Positions 34,835 through 44,419 of a stretch of DNA of 64,000 bases are shown piece after piece (within the stretch, counting starts at the first letter, position 1; the number at the start of each line of letters is the position of its first letter). The position numbers and the translations under genes were made by a program. The stretch lies in contig NZ_NFZS01000004.1 of assembly GCF_003264855.1 (NCBI RefSeq), positions 558,001-622,000 of the forward strand, read 5' to 3'. This DNA comes from Dyella jiangningensis (GTDB lineage Bacteria; Pseudomonadota; Gammaproteobacteria; Xanthomonadales; Rhodanobacteraceae). Under the pieces are notes generated by a model. That model was not told the origin of the DNA. It saw only the letters and a list, made by a program, of their open reading frames with translations, and made no database searches.

Positions 34835-36946
34835 ATGACCAAACCGTATCTGAAGCCCCTGGCGCTCGCCGTCAGTCTGGCCCTGTCGCTCACCGCCTGC
34901 GGCAAGCATGAGCAGGCCGAGCAGACCGCCCAGGCCCCTGCCCCCGCCTCGACCGCACCCGCCGCGGCTCCCGCGCCGAAAGTGTTCGACGTGGCCGAGC
35001 TGGGCGACAACGCCGAGGCCTGCCAGGACTTCAACGGTTTCGTCAACGCGAAGTGGGTGGCCGCCAACCCGATCCCGAACGACCGCACCCGCTGGGGCGC
35101 GTTCGACAAACTGGCTGAGGACAGCCTCAACACCCAGCACGAGATCGTCGACGCCGCCGCCAAGGACGCCGCCAACGCCAAGGCCGGGTCGATCGAGCAG
35201 AAGATCGGCTACCTGTACGCCTCGGGCATGGACGACGACGCCATCGAGAAGGCTGGCTACGAGCCGATCAAGCCCAAGCTCGACGCCATCGCCGCGCTGA
35301 AGAACAGCAAGGACGTGGCCAACTACCTCGTGCAGAACTTCGCTGACGGCGACATGCAGGTGTTCGAGTTCGGCTCGGGCGCCGACTTCAAGAACGCCAA
35401 GATGCAGATCGCCTACACGCAGCAGGCGGGCCAGGGTCTGCCGACCAAGGACTACTACCTCAACGACAAGTACAAGGACATCCGAGACGCCTATGTGGCC
35501 CACGTGGCCCAGGCGCTGCAGCTGACCGGCGTGTCCGAAGCCGATGCCAAGAAGCAGGCCGCCCAGGTGCTCGCCTTCGAAACCGAGCTGGCCAAGGCCT
35601 CGCTGGCCCCGGTGGAAATGCGCACCCCGGAAAACCAGTACCACTTCGTCACCGTGAAGGAAGCGGACAAGATCACCCCGCACTTCAGCTGGGAAGATTT
35701 CTTCAAGGCCCAGGGCGTGACCGTCGACAAGGGCTTCTCGCTGTCGCAGCCGAAGTTCATGGCCGAGTTCGACAAGCTGCTCGCCAGCGCGCCGATCGAC
35801 CAGTGGCAGGCCTACCTGCGCTTCCACACCATCAGCGATGCCTCGCCGTACCTCAGCAAGGCGTTCCAGGACAACAAGTTCGACTTCTACGGCAAGACCC
35901 TCGCCGGCCAGCCGGAACAGAAGCCGCGCTGGAAGCGCGTATTGGGCGGCGTCAACAGTTCCATGGGTGAAGCACTCGGCCAGCTGTACGTGGCCAAGAT
36001 GTTCACGCCGGAAGCCAAGGAGCGCGCACAGGTGCTGGTCGACAACGTGCGCAACGCCCTCAAGGCGCGCATCGAGAACCTCGACTGGATGAGTGACGAG
36101 ACCAAGCAGAAGGCCATCGCCAAGTGGAACACCTTCCTGCCGAAGATCGGCTACCCGGACAAGTGGCGTGACTGGTCGGGCCTGGACATCAAGCAGGGCG
36201 ACTACTACGGCAACGTCATGTCCGCCGCCAAGTTCAACTACCAGTACGACCTCAGCAAGATCGGCAAGCCGACCGACCGCCTGGAATGGGGCATGACCCC
36301 GCAGACGGTCAACGCCTATTACAACCCGACCGACAACACCATCAACTTCCCGGCCGCGATCCTGCAGCCGCCGTTCTTCTACGCCAACGGCGACGACGCG
36401 ATCAACTACGGTGGTATTGGTGCCGTCATCGGCCACGAAGCCAGCCACGGCTTCGATGACGAAGGCAGCCAGTTCGACGGCGAAGGCAACAACGCCAACT
36501 GGTGGACCAAGGCCGATCGCGAGAAGTTCGATGAGCGCAGCGGCAAGCTGGTCGCCCAGTTCGACGACTACACCCCGATCAAGGACAAGCCGGATGCACA
36601 CGTCAACGGCAAGCTGACCCTGGGCGAGAACATCGGCGACCTCGGCGGCCTGAACTCGGCCTATGACGCGCTGCAGATGGCGCTGAAGAAGAACCCGCAG
36701 GAAGCCGGCGAAAAGATCGACGGCTACACGCAGGACCAGCGCTTCTTCCTCAACTGGGCCCGTGTGTGGCGCGGCAACATCCGCGAGAAGGAAGCGCTGC
36801 TGCGTCTGAACACCGACCCGCACGCTCCCGCTTCGCTGCGTGCGATCGGCGCTCCATCCAACATGGAAGCCTTCGCCACCGCGTTCCAGTGCAAGCCGAC
36901 CGACCCGATGGTGCGTCCGTCCGACAAGCAAGTGAAGATCTGGTAA
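34835..36946 (+). CDS. M13-family (neprilysin/PepO-like) zinc metallopeptidase lipoprotein
   Basis: A 703-residue protein with a lipoprotein signal (lipobox SLTAC before GKHEQAEQ) and an Ala/Pro linker, then the M13 N-domain and catalytic domain. The zinc motif HEASH lies in VIGHEASHGFDDEGSQFD (about residue 533), the third ligand Glu is in GENIGDLGGL, and the usual C-terminal CKPTDPMVRP...W is intact. The family cleaves peptides of up to about 40 residues outside the cytoplasm. It has GAGAGGGA 7 nt before the ATG and a strong terminator after the stop, so it is a single-gene unit. Confidence 0.95.
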   Translation: MTKPYLKPLALAVSLALSLTACGKHEQAEQTAQAPAPASTAPAAAPAPKVFDVAELGDNAEACQDFNGFVNAKWVAANPIPNDRTRWGAFDKLAEDSLNTQHEIVDAAAKDAANAKAGSIEQKIGYLYASGMDDDAIEKAGYEPIKPKLDAIAALKNSKDVANYLVQNFADGDMQVFEFGSGADFKNAKMQIAYTQQAGQGLPTKDYYLNDKYKDIRDAYVAHVAQALQLTGVSEADAKKQAAQVLAFETELAKASLAPVEMRTPENQYHFVTVKEADKITPHFSWEDFFKAQGVTVDKGFSLSQPKFMAEFDKLLASAPIDQWQAYLRFHTISDASPYLSKAFQDNKFDFYGKTLAGQPEQKPRWKRVLGGVNSSMGEALGQLYVAKMFTPEAKERAQVLVDNVRNALKARIENLDWMSDETKQKAIAKWNTFLPKIGYPDKWRDWSGLDIKQGDYYGNVMSAAKFNYQYDLSKIGKPTDRLEWGMTPQTVNAYYNPTDNTINFPAAILQPPFFYANGDDAINYGGIGAVIGHEASHGFDDEGSQFDGEGNNANWWTKADREKFDERSGKLVAQFDDYTPIKDKPDAHVNGKLTLGENIGDLGGLNSAYDALQMALKKNPQEAGEKIDGYTQDQRFFLNWARVWRGNIREKEALLRLNTDPHAPASLRAIGAPSNMEAFATAFQCKPTDPMVRPSDKQVKIW

Positions 36947-36974
36947 TTCCCGGCCGGTCCGCGTGACCTACCCG

Positions 36975-37005
36975 AAGGCGCCGCGCGCAAACGCGGCGCC
37001 TTTTT
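36975..37005 (+). terminator. Rho-independent terminator of the M13 peptidase gene
   Basis: An 11-bp stem (36975-36985 AAGGCGCCGCG with 36992-37002) with a 6-nt loop runs into TTTTT ending at 37005, 29 bp after the stop. Confidence 0.93.
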
Positions 37006-37027
37006 CGTTGGAGACCATGCGCTTCCT

Positions 37028-37110
37028 TGTAGGAGCGCACCCAGTGCGCGAAAAGCCAACGGAGCGGTGACGCCGTAACGCCGCGGTCGCCCACTTGGTG
37101 GGCTCCTACA
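37028..37110. repeat. REP-like palindromic repeat, family A (complete pair)
   Basis: The left arm (37028-37051) is identical to that at 12304-12327; the right arm (37087-37110) differs from its complement at three positions. The 35-bp spacer also resembles that of the first copy (GCCAACGGAGCGG...GCGG versus GCCTACGGAGCGG...GCGG), so the whole 83-bp unit is the repeat. It lies between the convergent M13 and ketopantoate-reductase genes. Confidence 0.86.
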
Positions 37111-37204
37111 ACAGATATCGCGGGCCCGACGCCTGGATTTCCTTCGCGACAACACCACGGCCGGCATACGGCATGCCGACAAAGTCGCCGCACACCGCGC
37201 GACT

Positions 37205-38134
37205 TCAGCCGCTACCGTCACGCCTCGCTTCGTACGCCTTCAGGTGCGTATAGGCCGTACGCAGCATCGCCAGCGACTCCGCCTCCTCGCCTGCACGGGC
37301 CAGCATGTCGCCGATCACATGGTCGGCTTCGATCTGTCCGCCCTGTTCAAGGTCGCGCATCATCGACGCGCTCAGCTTCGAGCCCTTTTCCGTAAGCACG
37401 CTGCAGGCTCGCGCGAGCACCGCGTCGGAGGGTGCATGCTGATTGCGCGCCGCAACGCGCCGGCAGTCTTCCAGCAGTTGCAGCGCCGCCGCTTCGCCGC
37501 CGGCCGCCGCCATGATGTCGCCTACCGGCGCACGCATCAGGCAGGTGATGCCCGCGAGCGAGGCGAGAAACACCCACTTGTCCCACATGTCCTGCAGGAT
37601 CGTCGTGCTGAGCCTCGGCTCGAACTTCGCCTGCGACATGGCTGCGAGCACGCGCTCCACACGCCCCGAACGCGAACCATCGCGCTCACCGAACGTGAGC
37701 GAATGCGATTGGTTGAGATGATGCACGACACCCTGCTTGTCGAGCGTCGCCGCGATGACGCACTGCCCGCCCAGCACGTGCCCTGCACCGAAACGCCCGT
37801 CCAGCACATCGAGATGCCGCATGCCGTTGAGCAACGGAACGATCATCGTGTCGGGCCCGACCGCAGGCGCCATGTCTTCGATCACCTGCGGCAGGTGATA
37901 GGCCTTGCAGCTCACGACAATGAGATCGAAAGGTTCGCGCAGCCCGCCGGCCTGCACCGTCCGCGGCGCGGGCAGCTCGACATTGCCGAGTGCGCTGCGG
38001 ATCACCAGCCCATGCTCCGCCAACTGCGCAGAGCGATGCGCCCGCACCAGAAAGGTAACGTCCTGGCCGGCCTGCAGCAGACGCCCGCCAAAATAGCCAC
38101 CGGTCGCGCCGGCTCCCACGATCAAGATGCGCAT
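37205..38134 (-). CDS. panE: ketopantoate reductase family (PanE/ApbA) oxidoreductase
   Basis: A 309-residue protein with an N-terminal Rossmann fold (MRILIVGAGATGGYFGGRLLQAG) and the PanE segment VSCKAYHLPQVIEDMAP with the catalytic Lys (CKAY). LLNGMRHLDVL and DKWVFLASLAGITCLMRAPVGDI follow; in these the conserved Asn and Lys are placed as in PanE. It would reduce 2-dehydropantoate with NADPH in coenzyme A synthesis. Paralogues of this family act on other 2-oxo acids, so the symbol is provisional. GAGGG 8 nt before the ATG at 38134 sets the start. Confidence 0.85.
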   Translation of the reverse strand: MRILIVGAGATGGYFGGRLLQAGQDVTFLVRAHRSAQLAEHGLVIRSALGNVELPAPRTVQAGGLREPFDLIVVSCKAYHLPQVIEDMAPAVGPDTMIVPLLNGMRHLDVLDGRFGAGHVLGGQCVIAATLDKQGVVHHLNQSHSLTFGERDGSRSGRVERVLAAMSQAKFEPRLSTTILQDMWDKWVFLASLAGITCLMRAPVGDIMAAAGGEAAALQLLEDCRRVAARNQHAPSDAVLARACSVLTEKGSKLSASMMRDLEQGGQIEADHVIGDMLARAGEEAESLAMLRTAYTHLKAYEARRDGSG

Positions 38135-38247
38135 GTCGCCGCCCTCAAAAAAGATCACGGGGCCGAGACTAGCTCATGCCCCGTGATGGGTGTTGCCATG
38201 AAGGTGGTGGCGACTTGCGGAAAGCGGCTTCCTGACAATTGATGCCT

Positions 38248-38709
38248 TTACCAGCAATCGCTTAGCGCACCGGTACCGCTCTTCGTGCGGGCGCCGGTCT
38301 GGTCCAGTGTCAACGTCCCGCACTTGGTGTCGCGACTCAACTGGGCCCCGATCGGCGTCGCCGTAATGGTGTAGGTCGAGGTACCGAGATTCGCCAGCGT
38401 ATAGCTGTAATCTCTACCAGTCCGCTGCGCACTCGAGCAATCCAGCGCGGGAAGTGCAGCCAATTTATTGCCTGCCGCATCCTGGTCATATCGCAGGTTC
38501 GTCGTATAGAACCGCTCCATGTAATTGGAGTACTCCGACATGCAGCCCTCGCCTGCCACGCGTCGGGTCTTGGTGACGTAGCTCGAATACGAGGGAACGG
38601 CGATGGCCGCGAGGATCGCCACGATTGCCACCGTGATCAGCAGTTCGATCAGCGTAAAACCCCAGTGCGACCGGGGCCGTGATTGTCGAGCGTTCTGGCG
38701 TCTATTCAT
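38248..38709 (-). CDS. pilE: type IV minor pilin PilE
   Basis: A 153-residue prepilin with the cleavage site G-FTLIELLITVAIVAILAAIA (listed as GFTLIELL) at about residue 17, a long hydrophobic helix and a C-terminal disulfide pair (CGTLTL...SDCW). Position after pilY1 and size fit PilE, the minor pilin at the end of the operon. AGAGGA 5 nt before the ATG at 38709 sets the start; a Met six codons upstream is less likely. It is processed by PilD and helps start pilus assembly and tip display. Confidence 0.9.
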   Translation of the reverse strand: MNRRQNARQSRPRSHWGFTLIELLITVAIVAILAAIAVPSYSSYVTKTRRVAGEGCMSEYSNYMERFYTTNLRYDQDAAGNKLAALPALDCSSAQRTGRDYSYTLANLGTSTYTITATPIGAQLSRDTKCGTLTLDQTGARTKSGTGALSDCW

Positions 38710-38824
38710 GGCTTCCTCTGATTCCATTCCACTGAAGACCGGCTTGCCAACGCTTCGGTGGTGTCGTTTCCCATACGGTCGGCCAAAGCATCGGCCGACC
38801 GCCTCATTCGTTTCAGCACCGCAA

Positions 38825-41800
38825 TCAGAGCTTGACCTCGCGCCAAGACACTCGCGACGGGCTGGCGCCGCTCTGCGGATTCACCTTGCTGAGTGCGGCC
38901 GTGCCCTTCACGGTCTGGGTGACGATATAGGTCTGGCCGCCGTAACGGATCGTGGTCGGGCTACCCACCGCATCCATACGGATGCCGGAAACCGACGTTG
39001 AGGCCGAGCCCGAACCGTAGCTGCCGTTCGCATCCGGGAAGAAACCTTGCTTCAGGCCACCGCCCGACGCGGGATCAAAAGCCATGGTCCAGCCCGTCTG
39101 CAGACCCGGGTTGCAAGACACGGCGGAGATGGTCGGCGGCTCTGCCGTGCTGACCACCACCGAGCCGTCCACCATGACCGGGTTATAGATGATCTGCTCC
39201 TGGGTATCGGGGAGGTCGTAGTACCAGCCGAATTGGGTATTGTTCTTCGCACAGGTCGTGCTCCCGCTCCAGCACACCTGGCTGCCGGTGGGCAGCGAAC
39301 GATAGCCCAACACTTGGCCACTCGCTCCGGATGCCGTCTGCGTAGACGTCTGCGAGAGAAGGACCGAGCGCGCAATGCTCTGCGTGGGTGCCAGGCTGGC
39401 GTACTGGATAGTCGACGCCTTGTTCCACGCCGTCATGTCCCAATCCCAGATGCCGTAGAAGGTCTGCGTGCCCGACGCGTACGTATCACCGCCACTGGTC
39501 GTGGCCGGCGTCTTCTGGCCTGTGCCGAACAACACCATCACGCGGCTCGTACTGCCCGTCTGCACGGATGCAATCACCGGCGCTGTCGTAATGGGCTGCC
39601 GGTTCGGCGTGGTGGCCGCGTCCTTGGCAACAAAGAGTGGCGTAGCTGTCTTGTTGCCGAAGTTGGAGACGCTCCAGTTTGCACTTGAACTGTCCGTGAG
39701 ATCGAAACGCCAGACGTTACCTTGCACGTCGCCAGCGTATACGTAGTCGGTTACGTGATCCCCATCGAGATCAACCGTACTCACATAGGCAATGCCATTG
39801 GGGCTAGAGCTCGATCCCACGCCCGTGTCGAGGAACTGGTAGGTGACTTTGCCCGTCTTCGAATCCACCAAGCCGATGTAGATGCCGGCTGTCGAGGATC
39901 CGCCCAGACCGTTGCCGAAGATGATGGCCCACTGACCGTTATGCAGCCGCGCAATGGTCGGCGTACCCACCGTGTTGCCCAGGTGCGTGAGCGTGGAGCT
40001 GGTCCAGTCCCCGACAACGACCGCCGCGGCATTGGTTTCCTTGAAAGTTGAAGGGTCCGTGATATCGAGTGCATAGATCTCGGAGCCTGCGGAGCCCACG
40101 CCACCCACCAGCCACGTGTGCCACTTGCCGTTGTAGAACAGGTCACCCACCGCCGGCGTGGCATCCACCACGTAGTCGTGGGCATAGGTGGGACTGGTCA
40201 AGTCGGCCGCATACTTCGCCAGCTGTCCGGAGGGCATGAAGCCCAGGACCTCATTGCCATTGTTGGTGGTCGAGTCATAGGTCGTCGTGCCACTGACCGT
40301 CTTGTAGGAGCCCGCACTGAAGCCATGCAGGAACCCATCGTTCGCGCCCACGTACACGACGTTGAGGCGCGATGCGTAGGTCGTGGCGAAACTGCTATAG
40401 CTCTGCGCTCCCGATGCATTCTCCGGCGCACTTGATGGGTTGCCATACAGGAAGTCGTTGAACGCATCCGGGTAGTTGCCGGGCGTCGGCGAACCCACCC
40501 AGGTCGGGCTGGAATTGATGATGTCGCCAAGCACGCCATTGCGCGCGCGCAGCGTTCCCGGCGGACTCTGCAACTGCTCCGTCGAACGGTCGCCACGCAA
40601 CCAGGCAACACGCGTCGAGCCGGCGCTATCCGTGCCGTTGAGCGCCGTCGTCTGACTGGTGTTGAGAGAACTCCACTGGAAAGCTTCGCCCTTGTTGGCG
40701 CTGTCATCCCAGCTCATCAGTACGCGATTGCTCGGCGATTCGGCCGTGATGGTATTTATGGGCGTGCCATCGGCCTTGGTGCCCATGGAGGGACAGCCAC
40801 CGCCGGTCAGGACGCACTTGGCATCCCAGTTGGCGTTCGACGATACGCTGACCACGCCATTGGTTGTCACCACCGGCGCGGAGACCAACGAGCCCCACCA
40901 GTTGTCCGACGAGTAAGAGGCGAGGTAGATCTGCGTGCCAATCCTCACCTGACCCGACTGCACCGTGTTGGCGCCGGCACTGCTGTTGGACTGCAGGGGC
41001 ACAGCCGAGAAGCAGGTGATTTCATGGACATTGTTGCTGCCGCCCGTACCCGCGGAAAAGCCGAAGCGGAACAGCGAAGGAATCGCGCCATTGCTCTTGG
41101 TGATGTCCGCATTGGTGAGAACGGGCTTGTACACGCCGTTGTTGTAGCTATAGGAGAAGTTCAGCAGACCCGATGCTGAAATCACCAACTTGTACGTAAT
41201 CGGCCATGCGTTCTGCGAGTAGTCCGAATTGAGTCGTGTCTTGGCCGAGTTGGAGGCGATGAGCTGGGTGCCGCTCAGGTAATTGCCATTCTTGTCGAAC
41301 CCGCCCGGAAGCACGGCATAGCCGCCAGGAATCACGTTGTAGTTATAGGTAATGTTCTTGAGGTTCTTCGACGCGTTCGTACCGCTCGACACGTACTGCC
41401 CGCTCTTGCAAGCGGCTTGGACCTTGGTCTTCCGGTTGCTGCTGCTGTCGCTGGTCGTGTAGTAGCTGGAATTCTGGCTGTTCAACCAGGCGAAGTTCGT
41501 ATTGCCGGCACCGCGAAGACCGATGCGCTCGGGCTGGTACTGCGCGCCGGTGCCTGCGCCAATGCTGTTGTTAGCCGTGGATTGCGCGAACGTATTCGAC
41601 CCGTTCGTCGTTGTTCCGGACGTCGTGTTGTTCGTGTTGTAGATGCCGCTGCTGGTGTTGTCGCCCGAGTTGAGAAAGTTGCCGAACTCGTCGACACCCA
41701 AACCCAGGTAGGCATTCGCAAGACCATCGTAGGTGTCGTTGCCGTTCGAGCAGCTATAGCCCATGCTGCCGCCCAGGCCACCGGCGACCGTCGGCATCGT

Positions 41801-42199
41801 CGCGCCGCCGTCCGTCAGCAGGAAGGAAATACCGTCCGCACCGTTCTTGGCCGAACCGTCCGCGCTGCCACCATAGGTGTAGGTGGTAAATGTCACCTGC
41901 AGACCTTGGTTGCTGGGAAAGGTGAAATTGGAAAGGATGGCGCCCGTCTGGTTGTTCTGCGCGGGGGTGAGTCGCAACGCGCCGTAGCCCGCGGCGTCCG
42001 CGTTGGCGATCATGGACGAACTGCATTTGGGAATGCTGCCGGTGCCATCGCCCGCGGTAAGGCACGCATCGTTCAACGCGACCCATTTCAGGGTCGATGT
42101 CTTTCCAGAGAAGTTATCCGTGTAGGTCACCGCACTTGCTGCACTGGATGCCAGCAAGCCCGCAAGAACGCACGTCAGCTTCATGTTTTTCGTAGACAT
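38825..42199 (-). CDS. pilY1: PilY1-type pilus tip adhesin with lectin-like N-terminus
   Basis: A 1124-residue exported protein (signal MKLTCVLAGLLASSAASA). Residues 25-400 resemble an L-type (legume-like) lectin sandwich: GADGISFLLTDGG, YLGLGVDEFGNF, FRFGFSAGTGGSNNVHEI. The C-terminal half is the PilY1 beta-propeller, with NVVYVGANDGFLHGFSAG, and the calcium loop DLDGDHVTDYVYAGD at about residue 810. PilY1 caps the pilus, promotes adhesion and surface sensing, and opposes PilT retraction through calcium binding. The usual von Willebrand A domain is not apparent. The start MSTKNMKLT at 42199 has GGAAAG about 9 nt upstream. It lies between pilX and pilE. Confidence 0.9.
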   Translation of the reverse strand: MSTKNMKLTCVLAGLLASSAASAVTYTDNFSGKTSTLKWVALNDACLTAGDGTGSIPKCSSSMIANADAAGYGALRLTPAQNNQTGAILSNFTFPSNQGLQVTFTTYTYGGSADGSAKNGADGISFLLTDGGATMPTVAGGLGGSMGYSCSNGNDTYDGLANAYLGLGVDEFGNFLNSGDNTSSGIYNTNNTTSGTTTNGSNTFAQSTANNSIGAGTGAQYQPERIGLRGAGNTNFAWLNSQNSSYYTTSDSSSNRKTKVQAACKSGQYVSSGTNASKNLKNITYNYNVIPGGYAVLPGGFDKNGNYLSGTQLIASNSAKTRLNSDYSQNAWPITYKLVISASGLLNFSYSYNNGVYKPVLTNADITKSNGAIPSLFRFGFSAGTGGSNNVHEITCFSAVPLQSNSSAGANTVQSGQVRIGTQIYLASYSSDNWWGSLVSAPVVTTNGVVSVSSNANWDAKCVLTGGGCPSMGTKADGTPINTITAESPSNRVLMSWDDSANKGEAFQWSSLNTSQTTALNGTDSAGSTRVAWLRGDRSTEQLQSPPGTLRARNGVLGDIINSSPTWVGSPTPGNYPDAFNDFLYGNPSSAPENASGAQSYSSFATTYASRLNVVYVGANDGFLHGFSAGSYKTVSGTTTYDSTTNNGNEVLGFMPSGQLAKYAADLTSPTYAHDYVVDATPAVGDLFYNGKWHTWLVGGVGSAGSEIYALDITDPSTFKETNAAAVVVGDWTSSTLTHLGNTVGTPTIARLHNGQWAIIFGNGLGGSSTAGIYIGLVDSKTGKVTYQFLDTGVGSSSSPNGIAYVSTVDLDGDHVTDYVYAGDVQGNVWRFDLTDSSSANWSVSNFGNKTATPLFVAKDAATTPNRQPITTAPVIASVQTGSTSRVMVLFGTGQKTPATTSGGDTYASGTQTFYGIWDWDMTAWNKASTIQYASLAPTQSIARSVLLSQTSTQTASGASGQVLGYRSLPTGSQVCWSGSTTCAKNNTQFGWYYDLPDTQEQIIYNPVMVDGSVVVSTAEPPTISAVSCNPGLQTGWTMAFDPASGGGLKQGFFPDANGSYGSGSASTSVSGIRMDAVGSPTTIRYGGQTYIVTQTVKGTAALSKVNPQSGASPSRVSWREVKL

Positions 42200-42253
42200 G
42201 ATTCTTTCCATCATGTTGGCTGGCGCCGATACGGACTCGGCGATCCTGGTCGA

Positions 42254-42832
42254 TTAGCGGCGATAGACGGTCTGCAGCACCACGGTGGCGCGGTCACCCA
42301 CGGTCGTATCGCCGCTGCGGGCGGTGATGCGATAGAAATCGGCGGTATTGAGGGCGCCGCACGGCGAATAGCCCGAACAGTTGGAGAGCTGGTGCACGCT
42401 CGGCGGCGGTATCGTGAAGTTACCCAGGTACTCGACCACGTACTGTGGGGGACTGGCTGCCAACGCGCCTGGATCGAAACCCGTCTTCTGGACCGGCTTA
42501 ATGACGGCGGTCGAGTCGGTAAACGGATTGGGGACGCATTTGGTGGTGCTACTTGGTGAGCAATCGCGGAACACGGAGGGCGACGCGGCGCTCTGGACGT
42601 CTGCCTCACCCTGACGCAACGCCGCTTCCGCTGCCTGGAACGCGACTTCGCGATCGTAAAAGTTGCCCGTCATCTTCTGCTGCATGATCGTGCCACGCAC
42701 GGCAGCCAGGCCAACAAGCGTAATCACGACCAGCAGCACCAGGGCCACGATAAGTGCCACGCCTCGCTGGTCACGACCAGATGAATGGCGATGGGCGGGA
42801 CCACTGGAGACAGAAATCGAATGCTGGTTCAT
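42254..42832 (-). CDS. pilX: pilus assembly protein PilX
   Basis: A 192-residue protein with a basic N-terminus (SGRDQRGVALIVALVLLVVI) forming one N-terminal helix without the usual Glu5 prepilin motif, as in PilX, then TIMQQKMTGNFYDREVAFQAAEAALR, the typical PilX stretch (here abbreviated as NFYDREVAFQAAEAALR). It is a minor pilin of the priming complex. It begins 1 nt after the pilW stop and is followed by pilY1 after 54 bp. Confidence 0.92.
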   Translation of the reverse strand: MNQHSISVSSGPAHRHSSGRDQRGVALIVALVLLVVITLVGLAAVRGTIMQQKMTGNFYDREVAFQAAEAALRQGEADVQSAASPSVFRDCSPSSTTKCVPNPFTDSTAVIKPVQKTGFDPGALAASPPQYVVEYLGNFTIPPPSVHQLSNCSGYSPCGALNTADFYRITARSGDTTVGDRATVVLQTVYRR

Positions 42833-42833
42833 C

Positions 42834-43892
42834 TCAGTTCACCCGGTTGCGCAAGGTTGCGGTGATGGCGACGTTTCGCATCAGCGCCTGCGCCTGGCCC
42901 TGCACATCCGTACCGGCGCGCGCATCATCGCTTTGCACCGTCAGCTGAACCTGGACAGCCGTCACACCCGCCCAGCTGGTGACGGATGCTGGTGCAACGA
43001 ACGAGGTCGTACCAGACTGCAAATACGTGATCTTCATATCCGTCACATTGCGTACCATCTCCTGGAAACTGTTTGCCTTCACCGCCCCAGCACCGTCGTT
43101 GCTCAGTGAAACGCGATAGAGCGATTTGCCACCCGCAGGATTGACGCCGATATACCAATCGACCGCGGATAGCTTGGCGATCAAGGCGCTTTGCCCGAAC
43201 GTATAGGGATTGCCGCTGGCCACGCAGACGCCCGGATAGCCGAGGCCCGTGGAGCAGTTGTTTGTCGCGTCGTAGGTGATGGTCTTGGTGGAATCGGTGT
43301 ACGTAGTGGTCTTGAGGATGGTCGCGTGATCGGGATCGCACACGACGATGATATCGCCGCCCTGCAGATCGCCTGCCGACCCGTTGATCGTGAAATTGGG
43401 CGTTGCTGCAGACGGCGAATGAACGTTCACGCTCATGGTGGTGTCGGCCGCACCCAGGAGCTCGATGGAATCGGTCGTACTCACCCGGTTGGTTTCCGCC
43501 GTTCCGCTGGCGACGGCCGGATCTGTGGTGCCACGCGCATAACCGACGATGGCATTGCCCCAGTTGGCCCACCAGTCGGTGCCGCCGTTGGCGGGACCGT
43601 TCTTGAGCACGCTGGTGAAACGCGCATTGTTGTTACAGCCGGTGAGCTGCGCATTGCGGATGTCATGCGCCAGCAGTTCGACGGCCAGCCGCGTGCTTTC
43701 CTGCACATCGCCCAATGCATTGTTGGTGCGATAGGTCTGCTGGTTGGCGAGAAACACGCTGGTCACGCCACCGATGACGATGAGGCCAAGCAGCATCGCC
43801 ACCATCAGCTCGATCAGCGTAAAGCCCCGATGGCCTTCCCTGGTCGAGACGCGCCGGCGGCCGCCATCATGGTTGACGTCGCGGACGCTCAT
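42834..43892 (-). CDS. pilW: minor pilin PilW
   Basis: A 352-residue prepilin with cleavage motif GFTLIELMVAMLLGLIVIGG near residue 24 and the PilW-specific continuation VTSVFLANQQTYRTNNALGD. It is larger than other minor pilins, as PilW usually is. The ATG at 43892 overlaps the pilV stop as ATGA, with AAGGGG upstream. With FimT, PilV, PilX and PilE it forms the tip-priming complex that carries PilY1. Confidence 0.93.
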   Translation of the reverse strand: MSVRDVNHDGGRRRVSTREGHRGFTLIELMVAMLLGLIVIGGVTSVFLANQQTYRTNNALGDVQESTRLAVELLAHDIRNAQLTGCNNNARFTSVLKNGPANGGTDWWANWGNAIVGYARGTTDPAVASGTAETNRVSTTDSIELLGAADTTMSVNVHSPSAATPNFTINGSAGDLQGGDIIVVCDPDHATILKTTTYTDSTKTITYDATNNCSTGLGYPGVCVASGNPYTFGQSALIAKLSAVDWYIGVNPAGGKSLYRVSLSNDGAGAVKANSFQEMVRNVTDMKITYLQSGTTSFVAPASVTSWAGVTAVQVQLTVQSDDARAGTDVQGQAQALMRNVAITATLRNRVN

Positions 43893-44419
43893 AGAATCCC
43901 CTTGGTGATGACGCTCTGGCTGGTGTTGTTGTTGATCGCACCCGCCTTGGTATCGTCGAAGGAGACCGTGATCGTGCACAGGCCGCTGCTCTTGCAGTCG
44001 ATCACGCCGCTGGTGGTCGATACCGCACCGCCCAACGCGGGGATGGCGAGCTGAGTGGTGCACCATTGATTGAGCTGGTAGCCAGCCAACGTGCCATCTG
44101 TTGCAGGGCATTTGTCCGCGGTGATGGTCCGGTTGTAGACGCCACCTGTCGCATTGACGATATCAGCGCGCATCGCATCCTGGATCGAGTGCGCGGCAAT
44201 CGTCGCCATAGTGCGCGCCATGGAACTGTTATTGGTGGATAGCGAGCGCGCCTGCAGCGCTGCCATGCCGAGGAACGCGATCGAAAGGACCAGGACGGCG
44301 ATCATCACTTCGATCAGGCCCACGCCGGCCTGGCGTGCCCGGGTTGAAGACAGGCGGCTCTTGATGCCCTCGTTGCGCTCAAACGCCGACATCGGGGCCG
44401 AGGTACCGATGCTGCTCAT
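43889..44419 (-). CDS. pilV: minor pilin PilV
   Basis: A 176-residue prepilin with cleavage motif GVGLIEVMIAVLVLSIAFLG near residue 32 and the PilV-like ALQARSLSTNNSSMARTMA. The ATG at 44419 overlaps the fimT stop as ATGA. The open frame extends further upstream but inside fimT, so it is not used. Cysteine pairs (TADKCP, QWCTTQ, DCKSSGLC) suggest disulfides in the head domain. Confidence 0.92.
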   Translation of the reverse strand: MSSIGTSAPMSAFERNEGIKSRLSSTRARQAGVGLIEVMIAVLVLSIAFLGMAALQARSLSTNNSSMARTMATIAAHSIQDAMRADIVNATGGVYNRTITADKCPATDGTLAGYQLNQWCTTQLAIPALGGAVSTTSGVIDCKSSGLCTITVSFDDTKAGAINNNTSQSVITKGIL

